Shown here piece after piece: positions 48,785-56,776 of a DNA stretch of 64,000 bases; position 1 is the stretch's first letter, and every line of letters begins with the position of its first letter. The notes beneath the pieces were generated by a model that was given only the letters and a program-made list of their open reading frames with translations, was not told the DNA's origin and did no database searches. A program made the translations under genes and the position numbers. The DNA is from Noviherbaspirillum suwonense (GTDB lineage: Bacteria > Pseudomonadota > Gammaproteobacteria > Burkholderiales > Burkholderiaceae_D). Location of the stretch: contig NZ_FXUL01000001.1 of assembly GCF_900182955.1 (NCBI RefSeq), positions 310,001-374,000 on the forward strand, read 5' to 3'.

Positions 48785-50317
48785 TCAGCGTCCGACGTTC
48801 AGGTTGGCCTGGACGTTGACGCTTTGCTGGATCAGGCTGGACAGGCCGCTGTTCTGGCTTGCCACCATGATGCCTGCGGCCGACTGGCCGACGCTGGACA
48901 TGGCATTGGACATGTTGAAGGTGCCGGCATTGACGGTGTTGGTGCCGCCTGCGCCGCCCACGCCGCCGTTGCCGACGCCGCCGGTGCCGCCTTGCGCGGT
49001 CTGGGTGCCGGCCGAGCCGCCTGCACCGCCCGCACCACCGGCACCGCCTGCGCCGCCTGCGCCGCCGTTACCCGCGGTCGCGCTGCCATTGGTCGCGCTG
49101 CCGTTGGTCGACTGGCCGCCCGCTGCGCCGTTGCCGGCCGTGTTGGTCGCCGCGCCGCTGCCGCCGCCATTGCCGCCTGCGGCGCCCGCTGCGCCATTGC
49201 CGGCCGTGCTGGTGGCGCTGCCGCTTGCTGCGCCGTTGCCGCCCGCGCCCGAGGTTGCCGTGCCGCCGGAGCCGCCCGCGCCGCTCGATGCCGCCGTGGC
49301 TGCGCCGCCCGCGCCGGTGGTGCCGGAGCCGCCTGCGCCGGCCGATGCGCCATTGCCGCCGCTGCCGGTGGTGGTGGTGCCGCCAGTGCCGGCATTGGTG
49401 CCGGAAGTAGCGCTGCCGCCTGCGCCGCCCGATGTGATCGTGCCGCCATTGCCGCCATTGCCGCCGCTAGGACCATTGCTTGCGGTTACTGCGCCGCCAT
49501 TGCCTGCGCCGCCCGCAGCGCCCGCGCCGCCTGCGCCGCCGCCGCCGCCGGTTGCCAGGCCGCTTGCGCCGCCCGTCTGGCCGCCGGTGCTGCCGGACGA
49601 TGCGCCATTGGCCCCGGTCGCCGTGCCGCTGGCGCCGCCGCCGCCGCCTGCGCCGCTGGTGACCAGGCCGCCTGCGCCGCCTGCGCCGCCGGCGCCACCC
49701 GCACCGCCTGCGCCGCCCGCGCCGCTGCCCGCATTGGAGGCCGTGCCGCCTGCGCCGCCTGCGCCGGCCGTGCTGCCGCCGTTGGTCGCGCTGCCGTTGG
49801 TGGCAGAGCCGCCGACGGCGCCGACCGCGCCGTTGCCGGCGGTGGATGCGGCGCCATTGCCGCCGGTGCCGGAGGCGGTGCCGCCTGCGCCGTTGCCGCC
49901 GGTGCCCACGCCGCCGACTGCGCCGTTGGCCGTGCCGCTATTGGTGGCGACATTGCCGATGTTGCTGATGGTGTTCCCCGTCACCGTGCCCGTCAGGCTG
50001 CTCGTCGCGGTGGCGGTGGCCACATTGAACGCATTGGTGAAGGTGGAGGTCGCGCCGTTATTGGTGGTTGCGCTGCGTGCCGCGCTGGCCGTTGCCGCGC
50101 CCGATCCCTGGTTGGTGCGGCTGTCCAGCGTTGCCGTCGAATTCTCGTTCGCCTGCGGACTGGCCCCGCCGCTCTGCGTCGATGTCGCCGTCGCCGTCTG
50201 GCTGCCGGTTGTGGACGTTGTCGTGCCGTCGCTGCCATTGTTGACGGGGTTGGCGTAAGCCTGGCCGCCGACGCCGAAGGCCAAGGCGATTGCGGTCGCC
50301 AATAAAGACTTGTTCAT
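48785..50317 (-). CDS. Large Gly/Ala/Asn-rich exported protein, PE-PGRS-like composition
   Basis: A 510-residue protein with a Sec signal (KSLLATAIALAFGVGGQAYA). Residues ~25-130 are Thr/Asn/Ser-rich. Residues ~130-455 are dominated by GGAGG, GNGA and NGSATNGSAT repeats, interrupted by short Ser/Thr blocks. The last ~50 residues are different (FNMSNAMSSVGQSAAGIMVA, then QNSGLSSLIQQSVNVQANLN) and share their end with the 112-residue protein. There are no cysteines and few charged residues, as in extracellular structural polymers. GGAG precedes the ATG and a sigma54 promoter lies ~75 bases upstream. Likely role: the main matrix or fibre subunit. The name PGRS is compositional only; no homology to mycobacterial proteins is implied. 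Confidence 0.85.
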   Translation of the reverse strand: MNKSLLATAIALAFGVGGQAYANPVNNGSDGTTTSTTGSQTATATSTQSGGASPQANENSTATLDSRTNQGSGAATASAARSATTNNGATSTFTNAFNVATATATSSLTGTVTGNTISNIGNVATNSGTANGAVGGVGTGGNGAGGTASGTGGNGAASTAGNGAVGAVGGSATNGSATNGGSTAGAGGAGGTASNAGSGAGGAGGAGGAGGAGGAGGLVTSGAGGGGGASGTATGANGASSGSTGGQTGGASGLATGGGGGAGGAGAAGGAGNGGAVTASNGPSGGNGGNGGTITSGGAGGSATSGTNAGTGGTTTTGSGGNGASAGAGGSGTTGAGGAATAASSGAGGSGGTATSGAGGNGAASGSATSTAGNGAAGAAGGNGGGSGAATNTAGNGAAGGQSTNGSATNGSATAGNGGAGGAGGAGGAGGAGGSAGTQTAQGGTGGVGNGGVGGAGGTNTVNAGTFNMSNAMSSVGQSAAGIMVASQNSGLSSLIQQSVNVQANLNVGR

Positions 50318-50388
50318 ACGTTCTCCATTATTTTAGTTCAGGGCAAGTTCAGGTCGTGTTGGCAATCAGCCAACAACGAATGCTCTTT

Positions 50389-50403
50389 GCAAAAATGGTG
50401 CCA
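50389..50403 (-). promoter_or_regulatory. Sigma54 (-24/-12) promoter of the Gly-rich protein operon
   Basis: The minus strand reads TGGCACCATTTTTGCA. The -24 element TGGCAC is at 50403-50398 and the -12 element TTGC at 50392-50389, with the required ten bases between GG and GC. Transcription would begin near 50377, about 60 bases before the ATG. A sigma54 activator gene lies 2 kb away at 52323. Confidence 0.85.
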
Positions 50404-50521
50404 CACGGCCTCAAATTGCATTCAGCGATATCTTTTTGCTATGAAAACTGGAATTCAGCGCAATGCGCGGCAGCGGCGTCAGAGGTCGCAGTGCCTGAAA
50501 AAGTCGACGATCGATGCCAAA

Positions 50522-50766
50522 GGTGTAACAGCTTGCTGACACCTCCAAGGCGTTCCGGACTGCCGCGCGTTCTGTCAGCGTGGACGGCATGGATGAAAAC
50601 ACGGACGGATAGCGAAAGATGGGTGTAACGCCAGCGTGACAACATTTATCGATGACGGGAGTCTCCGGCAATCGCGGCGGCGCGTTTTCCGCATATCTCC
50701 CTATGAGGCCAGACAAGCGCCAGCAGGCAAGGGCCTCTATGCATGGCTGTCACATCCATGTGACAG
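50522..50766. promoter_or_regulatory. Candidate activator sites: two 22-base motifs and one dyad
   Basis: Two related 22-base sequences, GGTGTAAC-N7-TGACAMC, occur at 50522-50543 and 50622-50643, exactly 100 bases apart and in the same orientation; each is an imperfect dyad. A perfect eight-base dyad CTGTCACA/TGTGACAG (50747-50766) shares the TGACA core. They lie 120-360 bases upstream of the sigma54 promoter, where enhancer-binding proteins normally bind. The rest of 50318-50989 is AT-rich and holds no gene. Confidence 0.55.
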
Positions 50767-50989
50767 GATTTTCCAGAGAGAAAATTTAGTGGGATTTTCG
50801 AAAAGAATTAGCCGAGGATGCCTGAAGTTGATCTGTTTCCATTGTTTAATTATTCACAAAATAGTTGCCAAAAGGGTCAAGTTTCAAGGCCGGTCCGGTT
50901 TTTTTTGTTATATATTCGTCATTGCTGCATCAGGATGAGACACCAAAAATAGTTGCATAAAACTAAGATCGGCACCTTGGAGACAAAGT

Positions 50990-52318
50990 GTGAAAAAAAA
51001 GAATGCCTTCATCATCGGGGCGGCAGCTTGTTCAGTGCTCGCGCTTTCCAGTGAATTGGCCTACGCGCAGCAACTTGCCGACAACACGCCCGAGACCGCG
51101 GAGCTGGGCATGTTGCGCCGGCAGGTGGAACTGCAGAGCAGGGAACTGGAAAAACTGAAACGCGCAATTGCCGAACAGGAGGCGCGGAACGGCGATATCC
51201 GCAAGGCGCTGGGCCTGGACTACCTGGCCAATGCCAGGGGCACCGGGCCGGCTGCGGGCGGGGGCGCGGAGCCGGCAGCGCCGGTGGCCACGGTGCAGAC
51301 GGCGCAGGCCGGCGCGGCCGAAGGACCGCGGCAAGTCCAGGTGGGCACGGCTCCCAATGCGGAAACCCGCACCATCGCACCGCTGTTCGAACAACCCGGC
51401 GTGCTGACGCCGCGCGGCAAGATGGTGTTCGAACCTTCGCTGCAATACGGCTATTCCTCCAACAACCGGGTTGCGCTGGTCGGCTACACGGTCATCCCGG
51501 CGCTGCTGATCGGCCTGGTCGATGTCCGCGAAGTCAAGCGGCACACGTTCACCGGTGCGCTGACCGGCCGATTCGGCTTGACCAACCGCTTTGAAATCGA
51601 GGCCAGGCTGCCCTATGTGTACCGGTCGGACTCCGCGATCAGCCGGGAGATATTCACCGGCAGCGCCAGCGAGTCGGCGTTCGACACCAGCGGCAAGGGC
51701 ATCGGCGACATCGAGGTGACCGGCCGCTACCAGCTCAACGACGGCGGCGCGACCCGGCCCTACATGATCGGCTCGCTGCGGTTCAAGAGCCGCACCGGCA
51801 AGGACCCGTTCGAGGTGGTGACCGACTGCGTGACCCGCTGCATCGGCAACACCAGCGGCACCGGGCTGCCGATCGACCTGCCCACCGGTTCGGGTTTCTA
51901 CTCGCTGCAGCCGGGCCTGACCTGGCTGTTCCCGTCCGACCCGGCGGTGTTCTTCGGCAGCTTCAGCTACACCCATAACTTCAAGCGGACCGACATCAGC
52001 CGGCGCGTGCTCAACGGCGAGTCCGAGTTCATCGGCACCGTCGAGCCGGGCCCGATCCTGGGCATGAATTTCGGCATGGGCCTGGCGCTCAACGACAAGT
52101 CCTCGTTCAGCCTGGGCTTCGACATCAACTCCGTCGGCCGCACCAAGCAGAACGGGGTGACGGTGCCGGGCTCGGTGCGGACCAACCTGGCGACCATGCT
52201 CCTGGGTTACGCCTACCGCTACAGCGACAAGACCTCGTTCAACGTGTCGGTCGGCGCCGGGCTCACGCGCGACACGCCGGACCTGACGCTGACCTTGCGC
52301 ATGCCGATGTCGCTGTAA
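50990..52318 (+). CDS. Outer-membrane beta-barrel protein with N-terminal coiled coil (FapF-like layout)
   Basis: A 442-residue exported protein, GTG start at 50990 with GGAG seven bases before it. It has a signal peptide (CSVLALSSELAYAQ) and a heptad-patterned helix (MLRRQVELQSRELEKLKRAIAEQEA, written here as a region at residues ~41-66). An Ala/Gly/Pro-rich linker follows. From ~residue 135 alternating amphipathic strands continue to the end, with LTLTLRMPMSL as the closing strand. This matches the layout of FapF, the trimeric channel that exports Fap amyloid, though detailed homology is untested. It is divergent from the Gly-rich operon and followed after four bases by the sigma54 activator. 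Confidence 0.75.
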   Translation: MKKKNAFIIGAAACSVLALSSELAYAQQLADNTPETAELGMLRRQVELQSRELEKLKRAIAEQEARNGDIRKALGLDYLANARGTGPAAGGGAEPAAPVATVQTAQAGAAEGPRQVQVGTAPNAETRTIAPLFEQPGVLTPRGKMVFEPSLQYGYSSNNRVALVGYTVIPALLIGLVDVREVKRHTFTGALTGRFGLTNRFEIEARLPYVYRSDSAISREIFTGSASESAFDTSGKGIGDIEVTGRYQLNDGGATRPYMIGSLRFKSRTGKDPFEVVTDCVTRCIGNTSGTGLPIDLPTGSGFYSLQPGLTWLFPSDPAVFFGSFSYTHNFKRTDISRRVLNGESEFIGTVEPGPILGMNFGMGLALNDKSSFSLGFDINSVGRTKQNGVTVPGSVRTNLATMLLGYAYRYSDKTSFNVSVGAGLTRDTPDLTLTLRMPMSL

Positions 52319-52322
52319 TGTG

Positions 52323-53663
52323 ATGCGCAAACTAAACATCATCGCATTGGACGAGGACCCCGGCGCGATCGCCGCGCACCTGCGCGACGCCGGCTGGGAC
52401 GTGCAGGTGGCGACCGACCTGCCGGCCGCCCGCCAGCTGCAGCGGCAGGCGCCGCCGCAGCCGCTGGTCTGCCTGCTGCTGATGCGCCAGGCGCCGCTGG
52501 CGCAGCTGGCCGATATCGAAGCCTGCATGCGCTACTGGCGGCAGGCCGAGTGGATAGGCGTATGCGGCCCGAGCGCGCTGCGCAATGCGCCGCTGCGCGA
52601 CCTCGTGCTGAATTACCTGTTCGACTACCACACCCTGCCGGTCGACCTGGCGCACCTGGCCCATACGGTCGGCCATGCGTACGGCCGGGCGCTGCTGCGC
52701 GCCGAGCAGGCCGGCAGCACCCGGGTCAACGACAGCCTGGGCATGGTCGGCGCGAGCACCGGCATCGCGCAGCTGCGCTGGCATATCCGCAAGGTCGCCG
52801 CCAACAATGCGCCGGTGCTGATCGGCGGCGAAAGCGGCAGCGGCAAGGAGCTTGCGGCGCAGGCGATCCACCGCATCTCCGCGCGCGCCGATGGTCCGTT
52901 CATCGCAGTCAACTGCGGCGCCATTTCGCCGTCGCTGGTGCACTCGGAACTGTTCGGCCATGAACGCGGCTCGTTCACCGGCGCGGTCAGCGAGCGGCGC
53001 GGGCTGATCGAGGCGGCCAACGGCGGCACCATCTTCCTCGATGAGATCGGCGACCTCAGCCTGGACCTGCAGATCAACCTGCTGCGCTTCCTGCAGGAAA
53101 AGACCATCAGCCGGGTCGGTTCGGCGCGCAGCATCCGGGTCGATGCGCGGGTGGTGGCCGCGTCCCACCTGAACCTGGAAAAGGCGGTGGCGGCCGGGCG
53201 CTTCCGGCAGGACCTGTTCTATCGGCTCAATGTGCTGACGGTCGTGGTGCCGCCGCTGCGCGAGCGCAAGGGCGACATCACGATGCTGGCCGAGCATTTC
53301 TTCAGGCAATGCGTCGCCGACACCTCCAGCCGGCTCGAAGGCTTCAGCCAGCAGGCGCTGGCGGCGATGATGGCCCATGACTGGCCGGGCAATGTGCGTG
53401 AACTGTTCAACCGGGTGCAGAGGGCGGTGGTGATGACGGACCGGCGGCTGATCGCCGCGGTGGACCTGGGGTTGGCCGGGGAGCCGGCCCGTATCCAGGT
53501 CGGCCTGGACAGCGCGCGCACCGAGGCCGAGCGGGAGGCGATACACCTCAGCCTGCAGCGGGTCGGCCGCAATGTGTCGCAGGCGGCGCGCGAACTCGGG
53601 GTGTCGCGGATGACGCTGTACCGGCTGATGGAAAAACACGGGATCGCGCTGGATATGAAGTAA
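52323..53663 (+). CDS. Sigma54-dependent transcriptional activator, VpsR/FleQ-like
   Basis: A 446-residue enhancer-binding protein. Residues ~1-130 resemble the degenerate receiver of VpsR and lack a convincing phosphorylation site. The AAA+ domain (about 140-380) has Walker A GGESGSGKELAAQ, the sigma54-contact loop GSFTGA (normally GAFTGA) near residue 216, Walker B TIFLDEIGDL and the arginine-finger region. The C-terminus is a Fis-type HTH (NVSQAARELGVSRMTLYRL). VpsR/FleQ proteins respond to c-di-GMP and control matrix genes. It probably activates the sigma54 promoter at 50389-50403. ATG 52323 lies four bases after the barrel gene's stop. Confidence 0.88.
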   Translation: MRKLNIIALDEDPGAIAAHLRDAGWDVQVATDLPAARQLQRQAPPQPLVCLLLMRQAPLAQLADIEACMRYWRQAEWIGVCGPSALRNAPLRDLVLNYLFDYHTLPVDLAHLAHTVGHAYGRALLRAEQAGSTRVNDSLGMVGASTGIAQLRWHIRKVAANNAPVLIGGESGSGKELAAQAIHRISARADGPFIAVNCGAISPSLVHSELFGHERGSFTGAVSERRGLIEAANGGTIFLDEIGDLSLDLQINLLRFLQEKTISRVGSARSIRVDARVVAASHLNLEKAVAAGRFRQDLFYRLNVLTVVVPPLRERKGDITMLAEHFFRQCVADTSSRLEGFSQQALAAMMAHDWPGNVRELFNRVQRAVVMTDRRLIAAVDLGLAGEPARIQVGLDSARTEAEREAIHLSLQRVGRNVSQAARELGVSRMTLYRLMEKHGIALDMK

Positions 53664-53779
53664 GCGCCGGCGCTGGCCTGGGCAATGTCATCCGCCGGGT
53701 GCGAGGCGGGGTTTGCACATCCGGCCGCATGCATCCCGGCGTCGGCCGGCATGCATGCGCAAAGGGGCAGCGGGCCGCT

Positions 53780-53968
53780 TCAGGAACGCGGTCGCGCGTC
53801 CGTCATCTTGACGATGGCCTGGCCTTGCGTCCCCGGCCGTTCCGGAGTGGAAAGCCGGAGGACCGATGAAAAAGCGGCACCGAACAGCACGCTGGCCATG
53901 ACCAGGCAAACCAGGCCCGATACAAAAAACCGCGTCCGCATGCTGAGTTCTTTCTTCTGCGCATTCAT
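53780..53968 (-). CDS. Small single-pass membrane protein, hypothetical
   Basis: A 62-residue leftward frame with a basic N-terminus (NAQKKELSMRTR), one membrane helix (FFVSGLVCLVMASVLFGAA) and a polar tail. There is no clear homologue I can name, and the ribosome site is weak (AGAGAC). It stands alone between the regulator and the carotenoid cluster. The composition looks protein-like, but the call is uncertain. Confidence 0.4.
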   Translation of the reverse strand: MNAQKKELSMRTRFFVSGLVCLVMASVLFGAAFSSVLRLSTPERPGTQGQAIVKMTDARPRS

Positions 53969-54123
53969 GGCTATGTCTCTAATGGATAGTGCCCATCGGA
54001 AATTCAGTTTAAGCCTGGCCGTTCATTTTTGCTACCCTTAATATGTTTAGATTGTCACCAGATGTTAAAGAATTGCTACACTGGCCACGCCGCGCGTTCC
54101 CTGCGCACCGGCGCGGCCCCGGC

Positions 54124-54165
54124 GGTTTGATCAAACCTTCTTCCAACAGGGTTAATCGATCGATT
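54124..54165 (+). promoter_or_regulatory. Two perfect palindromes upstream of the carotenoid operon
   Basis: GGTTTGATCAAACC (54124-54137) and AATCGATCGATT (54154-54165) lie 17 bases apart, 136-177 bases before the crtZ start. Each could bind a dimeric regulator. No clear -35/-10 pair with good spacing was found. The remainder of 53969-54300 holds nothing else I can support. Confidence 0.4.
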
Positions 54166-54300
54166 GTTTCCCGCCCACAGTAGAATGACTTGCCTCGCTG
54201 CGCATGGCAGGTTGTTGGGATTGCCGGCGCCCGCGGCCACGATCCGGCCAGCATCGCCCCGGACGCGTTTCCCTACACCTTCGCTCACCGACCCCCAGGC

Positions 54301-54771
54301 ATGAAAGCATTTAACCTGTTCCTCGTGATAGCGACCATGATCGTGATGGAAGGCGCGGTCGCGCTGATCCACAAATACGTGATGCACGGCTTCGGCTGGG
54401 GCTGGCACGAATCGCATCACCTGTCGCGCCGGCAGACCGGCTGGGAAAAGAACGACCTGTATGCGATCGTGTTCGCGGCGGCCACCATCGGCCTGTTCGC
54501 GCTGGGCGATACGAATGCGCCGCTGTGGTGGATCGCGCTCGGCGTGACGCTGTACGGCATGATCTATGGCCTGCTGCATGACGTGCTGATCCACAAGCGG
54601 CTGGCGCACCAGTGGCGTCCGAAAAACCGCTACCTGAAACGACTGATGACCGCGCATTACCTGCACCATGCGACCAGGGGCCGCGAGGGCGGCATCTCCT
54701 TCGGTTTCCTGTATGCGCCGCCGGTGGAAAAGCTGCGCAAGCAGCTGCGCAGCAATAACGCCAGGAAATGA
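54301..54771 (+). CDS. crtZ: Beta-carotene 3-hydroxylase
   Basis: A di-iron membrane hydroxylase adding 3-OH groups to the beta-ionone rings (beta-carotene to zeaxanthin, canthaxanthin to astaxanthin). All histidine boxes are present in 156 residues: HKYVMH, HESHH, HDVLIHKR and HYLHH, with membrane helices between. ATG 54301 starts at the first helix; the longer frame from 54190 lacks support. Its stop overlaps crtW by four bases. Confidence 0.95.
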   Translation: MKAFNLFLVIATMIVMEGAVALIHKYVMHGFGWGWHESHHLSRRQTGWEKNDLYAIVFAAATIGLFALGDTNAPLWWIALGVTLYGMIYGLLHDVLIHKRLAHQWRPKNRYLKRLMTAHYLHHATRGREGGISFGFLYAPPVEKLRKQLRSNNARK

Positions 54772-55490
54772 CCGCGTCCCGGCAAAGCTGGATAGGCACG
54801 GCGCTGGCGCTGGCGATCATCGCGGCATGGCTGGCGCTGCATGTCTACGGCGTGTTCTTCCTCGACTTGCGGAGCATGGCGCATCTGCCGCAGGCGCTGC
54901 TGCTGCTGGCCGTGCTGACCTGGCTGTCTGTCGGCGTCTACATCGTCGCCCACGACGCGATGCACGGGTCGCTTTGTCCGGCCAACCCGGCGGCGGGAAA
55001 CCTGATCGGCGCGGTTGCGGTGTGGCTGTATGCCGGCTTCACGTTCCGCCGGCTGGCGCCCAAGCACCATGCGCATCATCGCCAGCCGGGCAGCGCCGAC
55101 GACCCCGACTTCGCGGCGGCGACGCCGGACCGGGCGTTCCGCTGGTACGGCCAGTTCATGAAAACCTATTTCGGACCGCGCGAGGTGCTGACGATGTGCC
55201 TGCGGGTCGGCATCTACATGCTGCTCGGCGCCCGGCTGGAAAACATCCTGCTGTTCTTCGCCGTGCCCGGACTGATCTCCTCGTTCCAGCTCTTCTATTT
55301 CGGCACTTTCCTGCCGCACCGGCACCTGCCGGCAGGCGGCGCAGGCTTCCCCGACCGCCACCGGACCCGCAGCAATGAATATGGCTACCTGATGTCACTG
55401 CTGACCTGTTTTCATTTCGGCTACCACCACGAGCACCACCTGCATCCGGCCGAACCGTGGTGGCGGCTGCCCGCGGTGCGCAGGCCATGA
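54768..55490 (+). CDS. crtW: Beta-carotene 4-ketolase (CrtW family)
   Basis: A membrane di-iron oxygenase of the fatty-acid-desaturase superfamily that adds 4-keto groups. The 240-residue protein shows HDAMHG, HHAHHRQPGSADDPDF, FGTFLPHRH and the C-terminal FGYHHEHHLHPAEPWW. These match CrtW rather than acyl desaturases. With CrtZ it should yield astaxanthin. ATGA overlaps link it to both crtZ and crtX. Confidence 0.88.
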   Translation: MTASRQSWIGTALALAIIAAWLALHVYGVFFLDLRSMAHLPQALLLLAVLTWLSVGVYIVAHDAMHGSLCPANPAAGNLIGAVAVWLYAGFTFRRLAPKHHAHHRQPGSADDPDFAAATPDRAFRWYGQFMKTYFGPREVLTMCLRVGIYMLLGARLENILLFFAVPGLISSFQLFYFGTFLPHRHLPAGGAGFPDRHRTRSNEYGYLMSLLTCFHFGYHHEHHLHPAEPWWRLPAVRRP

Positions 55491-56776
55491 CGGACACCGC
55501 CATGCCCCAACAACATATCGTTTTCGCCACCGCCGGCTCGCTCGGCGACCTGTACCCTTTCCTGGCGCTCGGACGCAAACTGCGGCAGCGCGGCAAGCGG
55601 GTGACGGTCGCCACCAGCGCCAACCATCGGCAGCATGTGCTGGACACGGGCCTGGACTATGTACACATGCGGCCGGACCCGGAAAACACCGCGGCATTCC
55701 ATGCGCGCTACATGCATCCGAAAACCGGCGGGCAGTTCGTCTACCAGGACTACCTGTCGCCGGCGATACGGCGCAGCTACGACGACCTGGCGGACGCGAC
55801 CCGCGACGCCGACCTGCTGGTGAGCCAGTCGCTGATGGCGCTGGCCGCGCCGCTGGTGGCGGCCCGCACCGGCATACCGTGGGTGTCCGCGGTGTTTCAG
55901 CCGATGTCCTTCTTCTCGGTGTACGAGCGGCCCAATTACCTGCCGTTCCCGCTGCTGCCGTGGCTGTGCGGACGTTCGCCGCAGATGCACCAGAACATAT
56001 TCCAGTATGTAAGGAAGCACACCGAGCAGTGGGTCAGGCCGGTGCTGGACCTGGGCCGGGAACTGGGTATCGCGGAACAGGGCCACCCGATGTACGAGGG
56101 CCAGCATTCGCCCGGCTGCGTGCTGGCGATGTTCTCGCCGATGCTGGGCGGGCCGCAGCCGGACTGGCCGGCGTCGGTGCGCCAGACCGGCACCGCGCAG
56201 CTGCCGCCGGCTGCCGCGCCGCTGCCGGAAGCGCTGCAGCGGTTTCTCGAACGGGACGACCTGCCGCTGGCTATCTTCACGCTGTCGTCGGCCGCGAGCA
56301 ACGACGCCGGCGACTTCTACCGCAATGGCCTCGACGCGTCCGGCGCGCTGGGCATGCGGGCGCTCCTGATCACCAGCGGCCTTGCCGCGTCGTCGCGCCT
56401 GCCCGAACCCTTGCCCGACTGGGCCTTCCGCGTCGACTACGCCGCGTTCGAGCAGGTTTTCCCGTACGCGGCGGTGGTGGTGCACGCGGGCGGCATCGGC
56501 TCCGCGTTCAAGGCAATGCAGGCCGGCGCGCCGCAGATCATCGTGCCGCATGCGCATGACCAGCTCGACAATGCGCTGCGCCTGGAGCGCCTGGGCGTGG
56601 CCCGCGTGCTGCCGGGCAAGCGCGCCGGCGCGCGGGCCTTGCGCCAGGCCTTGCAGCGCGTGCTCGCGGACAGCGGCATGCAGGCGGCGGCGGCCAGCGT
56701 CGCGCAGAAGGCAAAGGCGGAAGACGGCGTGTCGCAGGCCTGCGACGTCATCGAGAAGGTGCTGCGCGATGCATGA
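55487..56776 (+). CDS. crtX: Zeaxanthin/carotenoid glycosyltransferase
   Basis: A GT1-family UDP-sugar glycosyltransferase of 429 residues that attaches sugar to hydroxylated carotenoid rings. The N-terminal acceptor domain starts HIVFATAGSLGDLYPFLALG. The donor-binding signature is VVHAGGIGSAFKAMQAGAPQ followed by PHAHDQLDNALRLE. ATG 55487 overlaps the crtW stop (ATGA). The acceptor is inferred from the cluster. Confidence 0.9.
   Translation: MTDTAMPQQHIVFATAGSLGDLYPFLALGRKLRQRGKRVTVATSANHRQHVLDTGLDYVHMRPDPENTAAFHARYMHPKTGGQFVYQDYLSPAIRRSYDDLADATRDADLLVSQSLMALAAPLVAARTGIPWVSAVFQPMSFFSVYERPNYLPFPLLPWLCGRSPQMHQNIFQYVRKHTEQWVRPVLDLGRELGIAEQGHPMYEGQHSPGCVLAMFSPMLGGPQPDWPASVRQTGTAQLPPAAAPLPEALQRFLERDDLPLAIFTLSSAASNDAGDFYRNGLDASGALGMRALLITSGLAASSRLPEPLPDWAFRVDYAAFEQVFPYAAVVVHAGGIGSAFKAMQAGAPQIIVPHAHDQLDNALRLERLGVARVLPGKRAGARALRQALQRVLADSGMQAAAASVAQKAKAEDGVSQACDVIEKVLRDA

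Noticed and set aside
48339-50258. Long Pro/Ala-rich open frame opposite the Gly-rich gene
   Set aside because: It is the complement of the GCC/GGC-rich repeats on the coding strand. It has no signal peptide, no ribosome site and the unnatural composition expected of an antisense shadow.
48785-50317. Repeat array that might be taken for a CRISPR or satellite
   Set aside because: The repeats are codon-based, irregular in length and remain in frame through a signal-peptide-bearing protein; there are no spacers of constant size and no cas genes.
50935-50962. Sigma54-like promoter before the barrel gene
   Set aside because: TTGCAT is present but the -24 position holds CC instead of the essential GG.
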